64,000 nucleotides of DNA from Mangrovimicrobium sp033283265 (GTDB taxonomy: Bacteria > Pseudomonadota > Gammaproteobacteria > Pseudomonadales > Halieaceae): assembly GCA_033283265.1 (NCBI GenBank), contig JAWMQN010000002.1, positions 620,001 to 684,000 of the forward strand. The letters are read 5' to 3'. Shown piece after piece: positions 1 to 8,678 of the stretch. Made by a program: the position numbers and the translations under genes. The stretch's first letter is position 1, and the number at the start of each line of letters is the position of its first letter. The notes beneath the pieces are model-generated. The model saw only the letters and a list, made by a program, of their open reading frames with translations. It ran no database searches and was not told the DNA's origin.

Positions 1-1170
1 ATTCGAACCTGCCAGGGCTGTCACGGGCCCCACCCCGCCTCTGCCAGGCAGCGCGCGATTGAAGTTCCCATGAAAACCCCCGACCAGCCCCACTGGAAGC
101 TGACCACCCTGACCGTCGAGGAGATTGGCAGTGATCCTACTGCAGCGGTCAATTTTGTGGAGCGAAAATATGACCTGAGCAAATCGGGAATGGATCTGCC
201 GACGGTCAAAGCGCTGGTCGGCGCAGAGATAGGTAAACGCAACCAGCGAATCCTGCAGTTTGAATTCCCTCAGCTACACAGCGCATGCCAGGCATCATCG
301 GGCTCCCCCGTCGTTGAGCCACAATGTGAAGCCTGGCTTGAACGCCACAGAGCACTGGGAGCAGACCTGGAACAGAGCCTGCAGGCCATCAACCTCGCCT
401 CGACCACCAATGGCCAGGGCCTGAACTACTTCGGCCTGCTGATGAAGCGAGAGCTCTACCAGCGCGCCGGGTTCAGCGAGGAGAAAATCAAGGCGATGAA
501 CGGCTTTGACGCGCTGGACCTGCCCCAGGTGAACAAGGTTTACAAGGCGCGCCCCCTCGGTGGTGCCTGGGCGACCGCGCCTTATCTGCACAATGGCTCC
601 GTGAGGACTCTCTATCAACTGCTCAGCCCCCAACATGAGCGGGATGAAAAGTTTCTCACCGGCAATGCCTATTTCGACCCCATGCAACTGGGTGTCAGCA
701 GTGACGACAACAATGGCATCTGGCTCGACACCCGCGTGATCGGCAACTCGAATACCGGGCATGAGTTCAGGGACGGATACACCCGGTGGAAGCCCGGGAG
801 CCCGCCACAATACGGCGTGATAGGCCCGGCCTACACAAGGGAGCAAAGGTACGAAATCATCGAGTACCTGAAAACACATCTCGATGATCCGCCACACTCG
901 ACACTCTATGCGAAGGTCCTGGAAAGGATTGTCGCCGATGTCCACGAAGACCTTGCCGCGCTCGATGACGCCCGCGATGTCGCCCGCCTGTGGCCCGAGG
1001 GACAGGCCTGCAATCTCAGGGAATACATGGGCAATCATGTAGGGGCTGATTCACTGGCGCGCGATGTGCAAGAGCGTATGCAGCAGATCATTACAAAGCT
1101 CGACGAATATCTGGCCGCGCCCCGGAGCCACCCCTGCGGCGGCAAAACCCGCTATCAAAGGGGAGGCTAG
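1..1170 (+). CDS. c-type cytochrome, C-terminal part (di-heme peroxidase-like family), cut by the left edge
   Basis: The frame is open from base 1, so the gene begins upstream of the window. The first ATG (base 70) is not the start, because a heme-binding CQGCH motif is encoded in frame at bases 10-24, ahead of it. The motif PLGGAWATAPYLHNGS, near bases 556-600, is typical of the C-terminal domain of di-heme cytochrome c peroxidases and RoxA-like cytochromes; its His/Met region normally surrounds a second heme. A periplasmic redox role is expected for the family, but the substrate cannot be read from the sequence. The gene lies 4 bases before a catalase-like gene with a clear ribosome binding site, so the two probably form one operon dealing with peroxide or lipid oxidation; that role is inference. 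Confidence 0.75.
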   Translation: MRTCQGCHGPHPASARQRAIEVPMKTPDQPHWKLTTLTVEEIGSDPTAAVNFVERKYDLSKSGMDLPTVKALVGAEIGKRNQRILQFEFPQLHSACQASSGSPVVEPQCEAWLERHRALGADLEQSLQAINLASTTNGQGLNYFGLLMKRELYQRAGFSEEKIKAMNGFDALDLPQVNKVYKARPLGGAWATAPYLHNGSVRTLYQLLSPQHERDEKFLTGNAYFDPMQLGVSSDDNNGIWLDTRVIGNSNTGHEFRDGYTRWKPGSPPQYGVIGPAYTREQRYEIIEYLKTHLDDPPHSTLYAKVLERIVADVHEDLAALDDARDVARLWPEGQACNLREYMGNHVGADSLARDVQERMQQIITKLDEYLAAPRSHPCGGKTRYQRGG

Positions 1171-1174
1171 AATC

Positions 1175-2419
1175 ATGAAAACACTGCTGAAAAGGTGTTT
1201 CTGGCTGGCGATCGCTGCCATTGCCCTCTCCGTGCTCCATGCCATGCTCGAGGAGCACCGCTACCGCGCGACCATGCCGATGGACGAGGTGGTAGGCCCC
1301 AACGAGGGCGCGGTGATGGCCGAGTCCATCGCCATGGCCCTGAAAATGATCAACGGCACCCGCGACAGGCTCATTATGGAGGGTGTACACGGCGCTGAAG
1401 AAGAGCCCGGCAGCGGGTCTCAGGATAGCCAGCCCGTGATCTATCGGCGCGATGTCCACATCAAGAGTCACGGCTGTGTAAAGGCGACATTCGAGGTAGC
1501 GGAACTACCCGAAACCTACCGCTGGGGTGTCCTGAGCACGCCGGCAAGCTTCGATGCCATCGTGCGTTTTTCCAATGGCGACTACGTCATTCACCCGGAC
1601 AAAACCCGCGATGCGCGCGGCATGGCGATCAAACTGCTGGATGTGCCCGGCGAAAAACTGTTGCCGCAGTTTGGGCAGGCGAGCACTCAGGACTTTGTGA
1701 TGATGAATAGTCCGGTTTACTTTATTCGCTTTCTGGCCGATTACGTGGCGTTGACCAGGTACCTCGGTGACGGCGATAACTTCGGTTACTTTCTGAATGG
1801 CTGGAGCTGGAACCCCTTTAGCTGGCGTTGGCGCGAGCTCAGGCTGGTGCTCGGCACGAAGAAGCCGCCACCGGAGTCTCCCCTGCGGGAACAATACTAC
1901 AGCGCCTCAGCCTACAAGTTGGGGCCGCAACACAATATCAAGTTCAGCGCGAAGCCCGCCCAGTGTACGGATTCATCAGGGAACGTCGTTTCCTCGACGC
2001 CGGATAAGTGGCAGACCGGCGAGGACGCCTACAATTTCTTGCGAGAGCGTATGCAAGAACAACTGGCTGCAGGGTCCGCCTGCTTCGACTTTATGGTCCA
2101 GCCGCAGGTGCCGGGCGAGATGATGCCGGTTGAAGACGCCACCATTCGCTGGCAGGAGGATGATTCCCCCTTTGTTAAAGTCGCCCGGATCACTATTCCG
2201 GCACAGCAGTTCGACAATGCCGGGAGCGACAGGTTTTGCGAGAATCTCTCTTTCAATCCCTGGCATTCAGTTGCAGATCACCGCCCCATTGGGGTGTTCA
2301 ACCGCGTGCGCAAGGCGCTTTACCTTGAAGTGGCCAAGTATCGAAGGTCGTCGAACCAACGCCAGGAACGCGGGGAAACGACCATTACCCTTGAACCGGG
2401 CCAACCGCCGGAACCCTGA
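1175..2419 (+). CDS. membrane-anchored catalase-like heme protein
   Basis: The protein has 414 residues. Residues 8-24 form a hydrophobic N-terminal anchor or uncleaved signal. A catalase-like domain follows from about residue 90, with the KSHGC stretch (His99 as distal heme histidine candidate) and a C-terminal ENLSFNPWHS motif that is characteristic of catalase-related proteins rather than of classical KatA enzymes. It is shorter than a classical catalase (about 480-500 residues). The start was placed at 1175 because GGGGAGG lies just upstream; a longer frame from 1064 would overlap the cytochrome gene. Family members act on peroxide or lipid hydroperoxides. The partner cytochrome c four bases upstream suggests an envelope redox pair. 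Confidence 0.8.
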   Translation: MKTLLKRCFWLAIAAIALSVLHAMLEEHRYRATMPMDEVVGPNEGAVMAESIAMALKMINGTRDRLIMEGVHGAEEEPGSGSQDSQPVIYRRDVHIKSHGCVKATFEVAELPETYRWGVLSTPASFDAIVRFSNGDYVIHPDKTRDARGMAIKLLDVPGEKLLPQFGQASTQDFVMMNSPVYFIRFLADYVALTRYLGDGDNFGYFLNGWSWNPFSWRWRELRLVLGTKKPPPESPLREQYYSASAYKLGPQHNIKFSAKPAQCTDSSGNVVSSTPDKWQTGEDAYNFLRERMQEQLAAGSACFDFMVQPQVPGEMMPVEDATIRWQEDDSPFVKVARITIPAQQFDNAGSDRFCENLSFNPWHSVADHRPIGVFNRVRKALYLEVAKYRRSSNQRQERGETTITLEPGQPPEP

Positions 2420-2422
2420 GGC

Positions 2423-2458
2423 GCTGCGCCGGGGGAGCGAGACATTGCCCGGCGCAGC
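2423..2458 (+). terminator. GC-rich hairpin after the catalase-like gene
   Basis: An 11 bp perfect stem (2423-2433 with 2448-2458, sequence GCTGCGCCGGG and its complement) begins 3 bases after the stop codon. No T-run follows, so it may be an mRNA-stabilising 3' hairpin or a weak terminator rather than a classical intrinsic one. Confidence 0.5.
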
Positions 2459-2538
2459 AGGCCCACCGGCAGGTGCCTCGACGCCGCCAATCTGGTACAA
2501 CACTCAACGCGACCATAACTCACGAGAAAAACGCTGAG

Positions 2539-3372
2539 ATGCACTGGCTCAAGGAACCTCTCCTGCACTTCATCCTCATCGGCCTAGGCCTGTTCGCACT
2601 CTACGGCTGGCTCAACCCGGACAAGATGGCCAGTGACCAGGCCATCGTGGTCTCCGCCGGCCGCGTGGAAACCCTCGCCGCCAACTTCTCCCGCACCTGG
2701 AACCGGCCTCCGAGCGGGGAAGAACTGCGCAAGCTGGTGGACGCCTTCGTGCTCGAGGAAATTTACTACCGCCAGGCCCTGGAACTGGGGCTCGACCGCG
2801 ACGACCCGGTGGTGCGCCGGCGCATGCGGCAGAAGCTCGAGTTCATGACCGCGGATATCAGCGACTCCCTGCAACCCAGCAGCGCGCAACTGCAGGCCTA
2901 CCTTGACGCGCACCCGGACCAGTTCCGCCAGGGCCCGAGGATCAGTTTCGAGCAGCTTTACTTCCCCGCGGACAGCGACCCCGCCGAGGTGGTGGCCGCG
3001 AAAGCCCGGCTCAACGCCGGCGAGCCGGTTGCCGGCTCGCAAACCCTGTTGCCCGCCGCGATGGAGGCGGCGAGCGCCTTCAGCATCGACCGCCAGTTCG
3101 GCGAGGGCTTCTCCAGCCGGCTGGAGTCCCGGCCCCTCGACGAGTGGAGCGGGCCTGTCGACTCCGGCTTCGGCCTGCACCTGGTGCGCGTGTCCGCCAT
3201 CGAGCCCGGCTTCCTGCCGCCCCTCGATGCAGTGGCGCGGGAGGTCGAGCGCGAGTGGCGCGCGGAGCAGGCGGAGCGCATCCGCCAGCAGACCGTGGAG
3301 TCCCTGCTGGCTGACTACAAGGTCAGCGTGCAGTGGCCCGCCACACTGGCTGACGAGGGCAGTTCATCGTGA
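2539..3372 (+). CDS. membrane-anchored PpiC-like (parvulin) peptidyl-prolyl isomerase
   Basis: The protein has 277 residues. A single membrane segment lies at about residues 9-25, followed by an N-terminal helical domain rich in charged residues and a PpiC/SurA-like region (RISFEQLYF onward, about residues 115-240). This layout is that of envelope-facing chaperone/isomerases. The ATG at 2539 places the membrane anchor at the N-terminus; an in-frame ATG at 2473 would add a polar stretch and is less likely. The stop codon overlaps the GTG of the HupE/UreJ gene. Parvulin-like proteins are often found next to HupE/UreJ-type proteins, so the isomerase may help fold or insert this partner; that is inference. 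Confidence 0.75.
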   Translation: MHWLKEPLLHFILIGLGLFALYGWLNPDKMASDQAIVVSAGRVETLAANFSRTWNRPPSGEELRKLVDAFVLEEIYYRQALELGLDRDDPVVRRRMRQKLEFMTADISDSLQPSSAQLQAYLDAHPDQFRQGPRISFEQLYFPADSDPAEVVAAKARLNAGEPVAGSQTLLPAAMEAASAFSIDRQFGEGFSSRLESRPLDEWSGPVDSGFGLHLVRVSAIEPGFLPPLDAVAREVEREWRAEQAERIRQQTVESLLADYKVSVQWPATLADEGSSS

Positions 3373-4367
3373 GCCGCGGCGTCGCCATCTGCCTCGCCCT
3401 GTTCTGCCTCTGGCTGCCGGCGAGCAGCCACGCCGACGAGATCCGCCCCGCCTTCATCCAGCTCAGCGAGATCGAGCCGGGCCTCTACCGGGTGTTCTGG
3501 AAGGTGCCGGCGAAGAGCGAAAGCCAGCGGCTGGCGCTGCAGCTGAGCTTCGACGAATCGGTGACGGCAGTCTCGCCCGTCCAGCGCGGTTATGTCGACG
3601 GCGCGGACATCCAGCAGTGGCAGGTGCGCCGCGAGGGCGGCATGGCCGGCGCCAGCCTGCATATCGACGGGCTGGTGAAGATGAACACGGAGGTACTGCT
3701 GCGGGTGGAGAACCTCGACGGCACCTCCATCCTGCACCGGCTGACCCCCGCCAGCCCGGACTACGTCATTGCCGATCACCCCACCCTCGGGCAGATTATC
3801 TGGAGCTACCTGGTGCTCGGCGTGGAGCACATCCTCATCGGTCTCGACCACCTGCTGTTCGTGCTCGCGCTGCTCCTGCTGGCCCAGGGCGTGCGCCAGT
3901 TGATCGCCACCATCACCGCTTTTACCGTGGCCCACAGCATTACCCTGTCGCTGGCGGCGCTGGAGGTGGTGCACATCCCGATCCCGCCGGTAGAGGCCAT
4001 CATCGCCCTGAGTATCGTCTTTGTGGCCAGCGAGATCATCCACACCCAGAACGGCAGGCCGGGCCTGACCCAGCGCCGGCCGTGGATCGTCGCCTTCACC
4101 TTCGGCCTGTTGCACGGCCTCGGCTTCGCCGCGGCGCTGGGCGAGATCGGCATGCCGCAGACCGCGGTGCCGGCGGCCCTGCTGTTCTTCAATATCGGCG
4201 TGGAGCTGGGTCAGCTGATCTTCGTCGCCGCGGTGCTGGCGGTGATCTGGCTGCTGCGCAAGCTGCCGTTCACCCTGTCCGCCGGCTGGCAGCGGGTGGC
4301 GCCCTATGCGATCGGCTCGATGGCCTCGTTCTGGGTGGTGGAGCGGGTGGCCGGCTTCTGGCCCTGA
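3369..4367 (+). CDS. HupE/UreJ family membrane protein
   Basis: The protein has 332 residues, with a signal peptide (cleavage near SSHA-DE, residue 22), a periplasmic beta-rich domain to about residue 135, and then about six membrane segments. The membrane half carries the family's conserved histidine and acidic positions (EHILIGLDHL, VAHSITL, FGLLHGLGFA). HupE/UreJ proteins are linked to nickel or cobalt uptake for hydrogenase or urease. No hydrogenase or urease gene is visible here, so the metal is uncertain. The GTG start at 3369 overlaps the stop of the upstream isomerase gene (GTGA), which implies translational coupling. Confidence 0.8.
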   Translation: MSRGVAICLALFCLWLPASSHADEIRPAFIQLSEIEPGLYRVFWKVPAKSESQRLALQLSFDESVTAVSPVQRGYVDGADIQQWQVRREGGMAGASLHIDGLVKMNTEVLLRVENLDGTSILHRLTPASPDYVIADHPTLGQIIWSYLVLGVEHILIGLDHLLFVLALLLLAQGVRQLIATITAFTVAHSITLSLAALEVVHIPIPPVEAIIALSIVFVASEIIHTQNGRPGLTQRRPWIVAFTFGLLHGLGFAAALGEIGMPQTAVPAALLFFNIGVELGQLIFVAAVLAVIWLLRKLPFTLSAGWQRVAPYAIGSMASFWVVERVAGFWP

Positions 4368-4437
4368 GCGACCTGCCGGGTTTAGGCGCGCAAGCGCCGG
4401 CGGTTCGGGTTATTATATGTACAGTCCATATCCCCGA

Positions 4438-5301
4438 ATGACCATGTCCCAACTCGCCAACTACAGCAAGCACCTCGCCGGCCTGATCGCCGCAATCGAC
4501 AAGCCCGGGTTCCCCGAGCGCATGATCGCCCTGCTGCGCGACCTCGTGCCGGTGGATGACGCGACCATCATCGCCTACCCGGAAACCACCCTGCCGGTGG
4601 TCGAATACTTCGAGGTGCCGGTCAAGTCCGGCGGTTCGACCATGGACAAGTTCGTCAAGGGCGCCTTCCTGCTCGACCCCTACTACCTGGCCGGTGCCTG
4701 CGACCACAGCTTCGGCGTGTTCCGCCTCAGCGACCTGTCGCCGAAGGGCTTCAAGGACAGCGAGTACTACAAGACCTGGTACCGCAACTGCGGCTACCAG
4801 GACGAGTGCGGCTTCGTGATCCCCATTTGCGAGGAGGGCTTCGTCAATATCGCCCTCGGCAAGACCGCCGAGCGGGCCAGCTTCAACAAGCGCGAGCGGG
4901 CCCTGCTGCAGGACGTCTACCCCACCGTGGAAGCACTGGCCCGGGAACACTGGAACCGCAAGCTGCAGCCCGCGGCGGGGGGCGTGAACCTGCGCGCCCA
5001 GTTGCACAGCGCGCTCGAATCCTTCGGCTCCAGCATGCTAACCGAACGGGAGACCCAGGTGATCAACCTGGTGCTCCACGGCCACAGCACCAAGACCGTG
5101 GCGGACAAGCTGTCCATCTCCATGGAGACGGTGAAGCTGCACCGCAAGCACGCCTACGCCAAGCTCGAGGTGTCCTCACAGGCCGAGCTGTTCTACCTCT
5201 TCCTCGACTCGGTGATGAGCGCCCAGGACTACGCCGGCGGCGACACCCTGATCGCCTACATGCAACCGCCGCCGAGCAAAAAAGGGGTCAGAGCCCTTTA
5301 A
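4438..5301 (+). CDS. LuxR-family transcriptional regulator with repeat-encoded C-terminus
   Basis: The protein has about 287 residues. A LuxR-type helix-turn-helix lies near residues 200-245 (LTERETQVINLVLHG, then TVADKLSISMETVKLHRK). The N-terminal two thirds is a sensor-like region I cannot assign; it does not look like a receiver domain. The start is uncertain: ATG codons at 4417, 4438 and 4444 are in frame and none has a strong ribosome binding site. The last residues, SKKGVRAL, and the stop codon come from the palindromic repeat at 5278-5367, so the native end of the gene has probably been replaced or extended by the repeat. Confidence 0.75.
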   Translation: MTMSQLANYSKHLAGLIAAIDKPGFPERMIALLRDLVPVDDATIIAYPETTLPVVEYFEVPVKSGGSTMDKFVKGAFLLDPYYLAGACDHSFGVFRLSDLSPKGFKDSEYYKTWYRNCGYQDECGFVIPICEEGFVNIALGKTAERASFNKRERALLQDVYPTVEALAREHWNRKLQPAAGGVNLRAQLHSALESFGSSMLTERETQVINLVLHGHSTKTVADKLSISMETVKLHRKHAYAKLEVSSQAELFYLFLDSVMSAQDYAGGDTLIAYMQPPPSKKGVRAL

Positions 5302-5367
5302 AAAAGGTAAAAAAGGGGTCAGAGCCCTTTAATTAAGACAATTAAAGGGCTCTGACCCCTTTTTTGC
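5278..5367. repeat. three-copy palindromic repeat, bidirectional terminator
   Basis: Copies lie at 5278-5300 (plus), 5309-5334 (plus) and 5340-5367 (minus). Copies two and three form a perfect 26 bp inverted repeat around a 5-base loop (5335-5339), with A/T runs on both outer sides, so the structure can terminate transcription in both directions. The core is GGGGTCAGAGCCCTTTAA. Read in one frame it encodes KKGVRAL-stop, and it supplies the C-termini of both flanking convergent genes. I recall similar GGGGTCAGAGCCC repeats from other gammaproteobacterial genomes, where they may relate to REP elements. No REP-associated transposase gene is in this window. Confidence 0.9.
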
Positions 5368-7072
5368 TTTTTTTGCTGTAGACCACCTCGCCGTCCAGCC
5401 AGGTACTGTGCACCTCTACCGTGTGGATCTCGTGCACCGGCACGCTGAACAGGTCCCGCTCCAGCACCACGAAATCCGCCCGCTTGCCCACTTCGATGGA
5501 GCCGATCTCGTCCTCCATGTGCAGCTGGTAGGCGGCGTCGATGGTGTAGCCGCGGAGCATGTCCTCCAGTGACAGGCGCTCGCTGGCCCGCGGCTGTACC
5601 GGCGCGTTGGGATCGCCGGGCTCCTGCCGGGTCATGCCCACTTCCATCTGCAGCAGCGGCGCCATGCCGTCGAGACCCGGCCCGGAGGCGGGAAAATCGC
5701 TGCCCCAGGTCAGCCTGACGCCGCGCTCGCGCAGGCTGCGGTAGCGCCAGTAGCGCTGGAACTGGTCGTCGCTGACCAGTTCCTTCCCCGCGTCGTCGTA
5801 GGAGGCCCACAGCGGCGAGGACTGGGCGATCACATCGAGGTCGGCAAAGCGCTGCAGGTCGGCATCGGCGATGACCTCGATGTGGGCGATCGTGTAGCGG
5901 GAGGGACTGCCCGGCGAGGCGGCGCGCGCCGCCGCCACCGCGTCCAGCGCCTGGCGGACGGCGCGATCGCCGATGGCGTGCATGTGCACGTCGATGCCCG
6001 CCGCGGCGGCCTCGCCGAGCATCGCGATAACCTGGGCGTCGCTGAAGTTCAGGTCGCCCAGATTGTCCGGCTCTCCCCGGTAGTGTTGCAACATCGCCGC
6101 GGTGCGTCCCTCCACGGTGCCGTCGAGCAGGAGCTTGAGCGCCCCATAGCGGTAGTGAGGCCCGCGCAGGCGCTCGCCCCAGTCGAGGGCGGTCGCCACC
6201 GCGCTGCCCGCCTGGTCGGGGCCCGCGGGTTTGTAACTGCCGACGAAGCGCACGCTGAGGTCGCCGCTGCTCTCCAGGCGGCGCAGAACGGCGGGAACGA
6301 AGGGTTCGATATCCATTTCGTGGGCGTCGAACAGCGCGGTGACGCCATAGCGGTTGAGCGCCTCCATCACGATCGCCCCGCCCGCCACCAGGCCGTCCTC
6401 GTTGATCACTTCGAAGGCGTCCATCGCCCGCTGCGCGGCGTCCTCCAGCAGGTAGCCGGTAGGCTCGCCCGCGGCGTCGCGGCGGTAATAGCTGAAGCCC
6501 GGCGAGGGGTCGGGGGTGTCGCGGTTGATGCCGAGATCCCGCAGGGCGCGGGTGTTGGCCCAGGCAGCGTGAAAGCTCTCGTCCATGATGAGCACCGGGC
6601 GATCAGCCACCACCGCGTCGATCTGCTCGCGATGCGGACCGGCGCCAGCGAAGGCCGCGGCGAGAAAGCCGTAGCCGAATATCAGGCCGTCACCGGGATG
6701 GTCTTTTGCATAGCCGTCGATCGCGGCGAGCCAGTCGGCCACGCTGTCCCCGGGATCCAGCGACAGGGTCTGGATGTAGGCGCCGCCGGACAGCGGGTGG
6801 ATATGGGTATCGATGAAGCCCGGCAACATCAGCCGGCCATCGAGCCGGTGGATCACGGTGTCCGCGTCCGCTAGGGCCAGTGCCGCAGCGCTGTCACCGA
6901 CGAAGGTAATACGCCCCCCCTCCACCGCGACGGCCCCGGCCCGCGGCCGCTGCGCGTCCAGGGTGTAGACATTGGCGTCGACGAAGACCTGGTCGGGTGC
7001 GGCCTGGAGCATGCCGCCGGCAAGCAGCGCCCCCGCGGCGAGGAGTGAGCGAATGAGTTTTACGGCCTGCAT
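5342..7072 (-). CDS. secreted amidohydrolase family 3 protein (YtcJ-like)
   Basis: The protein has 576 residues with a signal peptide (about residues 1-24). The metal-binding motif DTHIHP (His90, His92) is followed by GALKLLLDG, HMHAIGD, AHIE and WGSDFP, the usual order of metal and catalytic ligands in YtcJ-type metal-dependent hydrolases. Substrates in this family are amide or ester compounds and cannot be predicted. It is the last gene of a three-gene run read right to left: TonB receptor, TPR-sulfotransferase, amidohydrolase (spacings 4 and 30 bases). The last residues, SKKSKKGVRAL, are encoded by the palindromic repeat shared with the convergent LuxR gene. Confidence 0.85.
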   Translation of the reverse strand: MQAVKLIRSLLAAGALLAGGMLQAAPDQVFVDANVYTLDAQRPRAGAVAVEGGRITFVGDSAAALALADADTVIHRLDGRLMLPGFIDTHIHPLSGGAYIQTLSLDPGDSVADWLAAIDGYAKDHPGDGLIFGYGFLAAAFAGAGPHREQIDAVVADRPVLIMDESFHAAWANTRALRDLGINRDTPDPSPGFSYYRRDAAGEPTGYLLEDAAQRAMDAFEVINEDGLVAGGAIVMEALNRYGVTALFDAHEMDIEPFVPAVLRRLESSGDLSVRFVGSYKPAGPDQAGSAVATALDWGERLRGPHYRYGALKLLLDGTVEGRTAAMLQHYRGEPDNLGDLNFSDAQVIAMLGEAAAAGIDVHMHAIGDRAVRQALDAVAAARAASPGSPSRYTIAHIEVIADADLQRFADLDVIAQSSPLWASYDDAGKELVSDDQFQRYWRYRSLRERGVRLTWGSDFPASGPGLDGMAPLLQMEVGMTRQEPGDPNAPVQPRASERLSLEDMLRGYTIDAAYQLHMEDEIGSIEVGKRADFVVLERDLFSVPVHEIHTVEVHSTWLDGEVVYSKKSKKGVRAL

Positions 7073-7102
7073 GGTGACTGTCTCGGAGCGCCTGTCGGGG
7101 CG

Positions 7103-8674
7103 TCAGGTAGGTAGGGGTATGCCCGCGTTTTGCAGAATGTCGATGGCCGGGGCGAGCTGCCGTTCATAGCGCCGCCAGCGCGCCACCGAACCGCGGTGGG
7201 CCGGCTGGCGCACCTGCACCGCGCTGGCGGTGTTGACCGCTGCCGCCTGCAGGTGGAAGTCGCGGCAGGCGTCCTCCCAGGGCAAGTCGAGATAGTCGAC
7301 GATGCGCCGGGCCTCGCCCTCCACATCCTCCACCACCGCCTCGTAGCGCACGTCGAGGAAGCGCCCGGGGAAACGCTCGCGCCACTGCGCCATCAGGCGG
7401 TGATAGCGCACGAAGTGCCGGGCCATCTCGCCGAGATCGTAGGAGTGCGGGTAGGCATCGGCGAACAGCTGCTTGAACACCGAGAAGCAGACGTCCCGCG
7501 GGTCGCGCACCAGGTGGATGATCTTCGCCCGCGGCAGGGCGGCGAGGATATGCGGCAGGAACAGGTAGTTGTAGGGCAGCTTGTCGACGAAGCGCGGCAG
7601 CTCCCCGCGCAGGCGCCGCGAGCGCTGCAGGTATTCGCTGCCGAGTTTCTCCGGCTCGAGGTCAAGCGCCGCTTCGAACAGCGCCGGGCTGAAACGCTCC
7701 TGGCCGTCGTAGTCGCTGAGGCGGCGCACACTGTTGCCGAAGTACTGCAGCTCGCCGGCGGAGTGCACCGCGCTGTGGGCGGTGACGATGCGCTCCACCA
7801 GGGTGGTGCCGGTGCGCGGCTGGCCGATGATGAAGATCGGGCTGGGGTCCTCGCAGCCGGCGGGCTGGCGGGCCAGCCACTCAGCCGTGTAATGCGCGCC
7901 CAGGCTGGCGAAGGTCGCCTCCTCGTTGGCCTCGTCGTAGGCCAGGCCCTGGCGCCGCGCCGCGGCGCCGCGGCTGAAGGCATCGAAGGCCTCGTCCCAG
8001 GCCTGCAGGTCCTCCAGTTCCTTGCCGATCGCGTAGTAGAGGAAGGCCTGGGCCTGCGGCGGCAGGCCGCGCGCGGCCAGCACCTCGCGCATCTCGCTGA
8101 CATGCGCGCTGTCCACGGCCTTTGCCAGCCCGGCCTTCAGCCAGTGGGCCTGGGCGCTGCCGGGAAACTCGCGCAGGACCCCGTCGAGCGCCTCGCCGGC
8201 CTCGCCGGTGCGGCCGAGGTAGATGAGGTTGTTGGCGTGGTTGATACGAAAGGCGGGATGGCCCGGTCGCCCCTGGCGCGCGCGGTCGAACCAGGCCTCG
8301 GCGTCGGCGTGCTCGCCGAGCAGGGACAGGGCGCTGCCGATCACGTCGTGAATCTCGGGAATGTCGCCGTCCTCATACTGCAGGGCGTTGGCCAGGGCCA
8401 GGTCGGCGCGGTTGACCTGGCCGCCCTCGGCGAGCAGCTTGGCCAGGTGGGCCCAGGCTGCGGCGTGCTGCGGCTGCAGGCGGACGACGGTGCTGAAGGC
8501 GGCCTGGGCGGAGCGGCGGTCGCCGCTCTCCAGGCCGATCAGGCCGACCAGCAGGTGGGCGGGCACGACCTTCGGGTTCTCCGCCAGTACCAGCTTGCAG
8601 CAGGTGGCGGCCTCGTTGAGCTTGCCCTGCGACAAGGCCCGGAAACCCCGGGCCAGCATATCGCGGGAGGTCAT
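7103..8674 (-). CDS. TPR-sulfotransferase fusion protein
   Basis: The protein has 523 residues. Residues 1 to about 250 are tetratricopeptide-like helical repeats. From about residue 270 there is a sulfotransferase domain with a PAPS 5'-phosphosulfate loop (QPRTGTTLVERI) and a 3'-phosphate region (IIHLVRDPRDVCFSVF). The family transfers sulfate from PAPS to proteins, sugars or small molecules, and the TPR part probably binds the acceptor. The start lies 4 bases after the stop of the TonB receptor, so the two are almost certainly cotranscribed. The combination of TonB receptor and TPR-sulfotransferase suggests modification or processing of an imported compound, which is inference. Confidence 0.85.
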   Translation of the reverse strand: MTSRDMLARGFRALSQGKLNEAATCCKLVLAENPKVVPAHLLVGLIGLESGDRRSAQAAFSTVVRLQPQHAAAWAHLAKLLAEGGQVNRADLALANALQYEDGDIPEIHDVIGSALSLLGEHADAEAWFDRARQGRPGHPAFRINHANNLIYLGRTGEAGEALDGVLREFPGSAQAHWLKAGLAKAVDSAHVSEMREVLAARGLPPQAQAFLYYAIGKELEDLQAWDEAFDAFSRGAAARRQGLAYDEANEEATFASLGAHYTAEWLARQPAGCEDPSPIFIIGQPRTGTTLVERIVTAHSAVHSAGELQYFGNSVRRLSDYDGQERFSPALFEAALDLEPEKLGSEYLQRSRRLRGELPRFVDKLPYNYLFLPHILAALPRAKIIHLVRDPRDVCFSVFKQLFADAYPHSYDLGEMARHFVRYHRLMAQWRERFPGRFLDVRYEAVVEDVEGEARRIVDYLDLPWEDACRDFHLQAAAVNTASAVQVRQPAHRGSVARWRRYERQLAPAIDILQNAGIPLPT

Positions 8675-8678
8675 GGCA

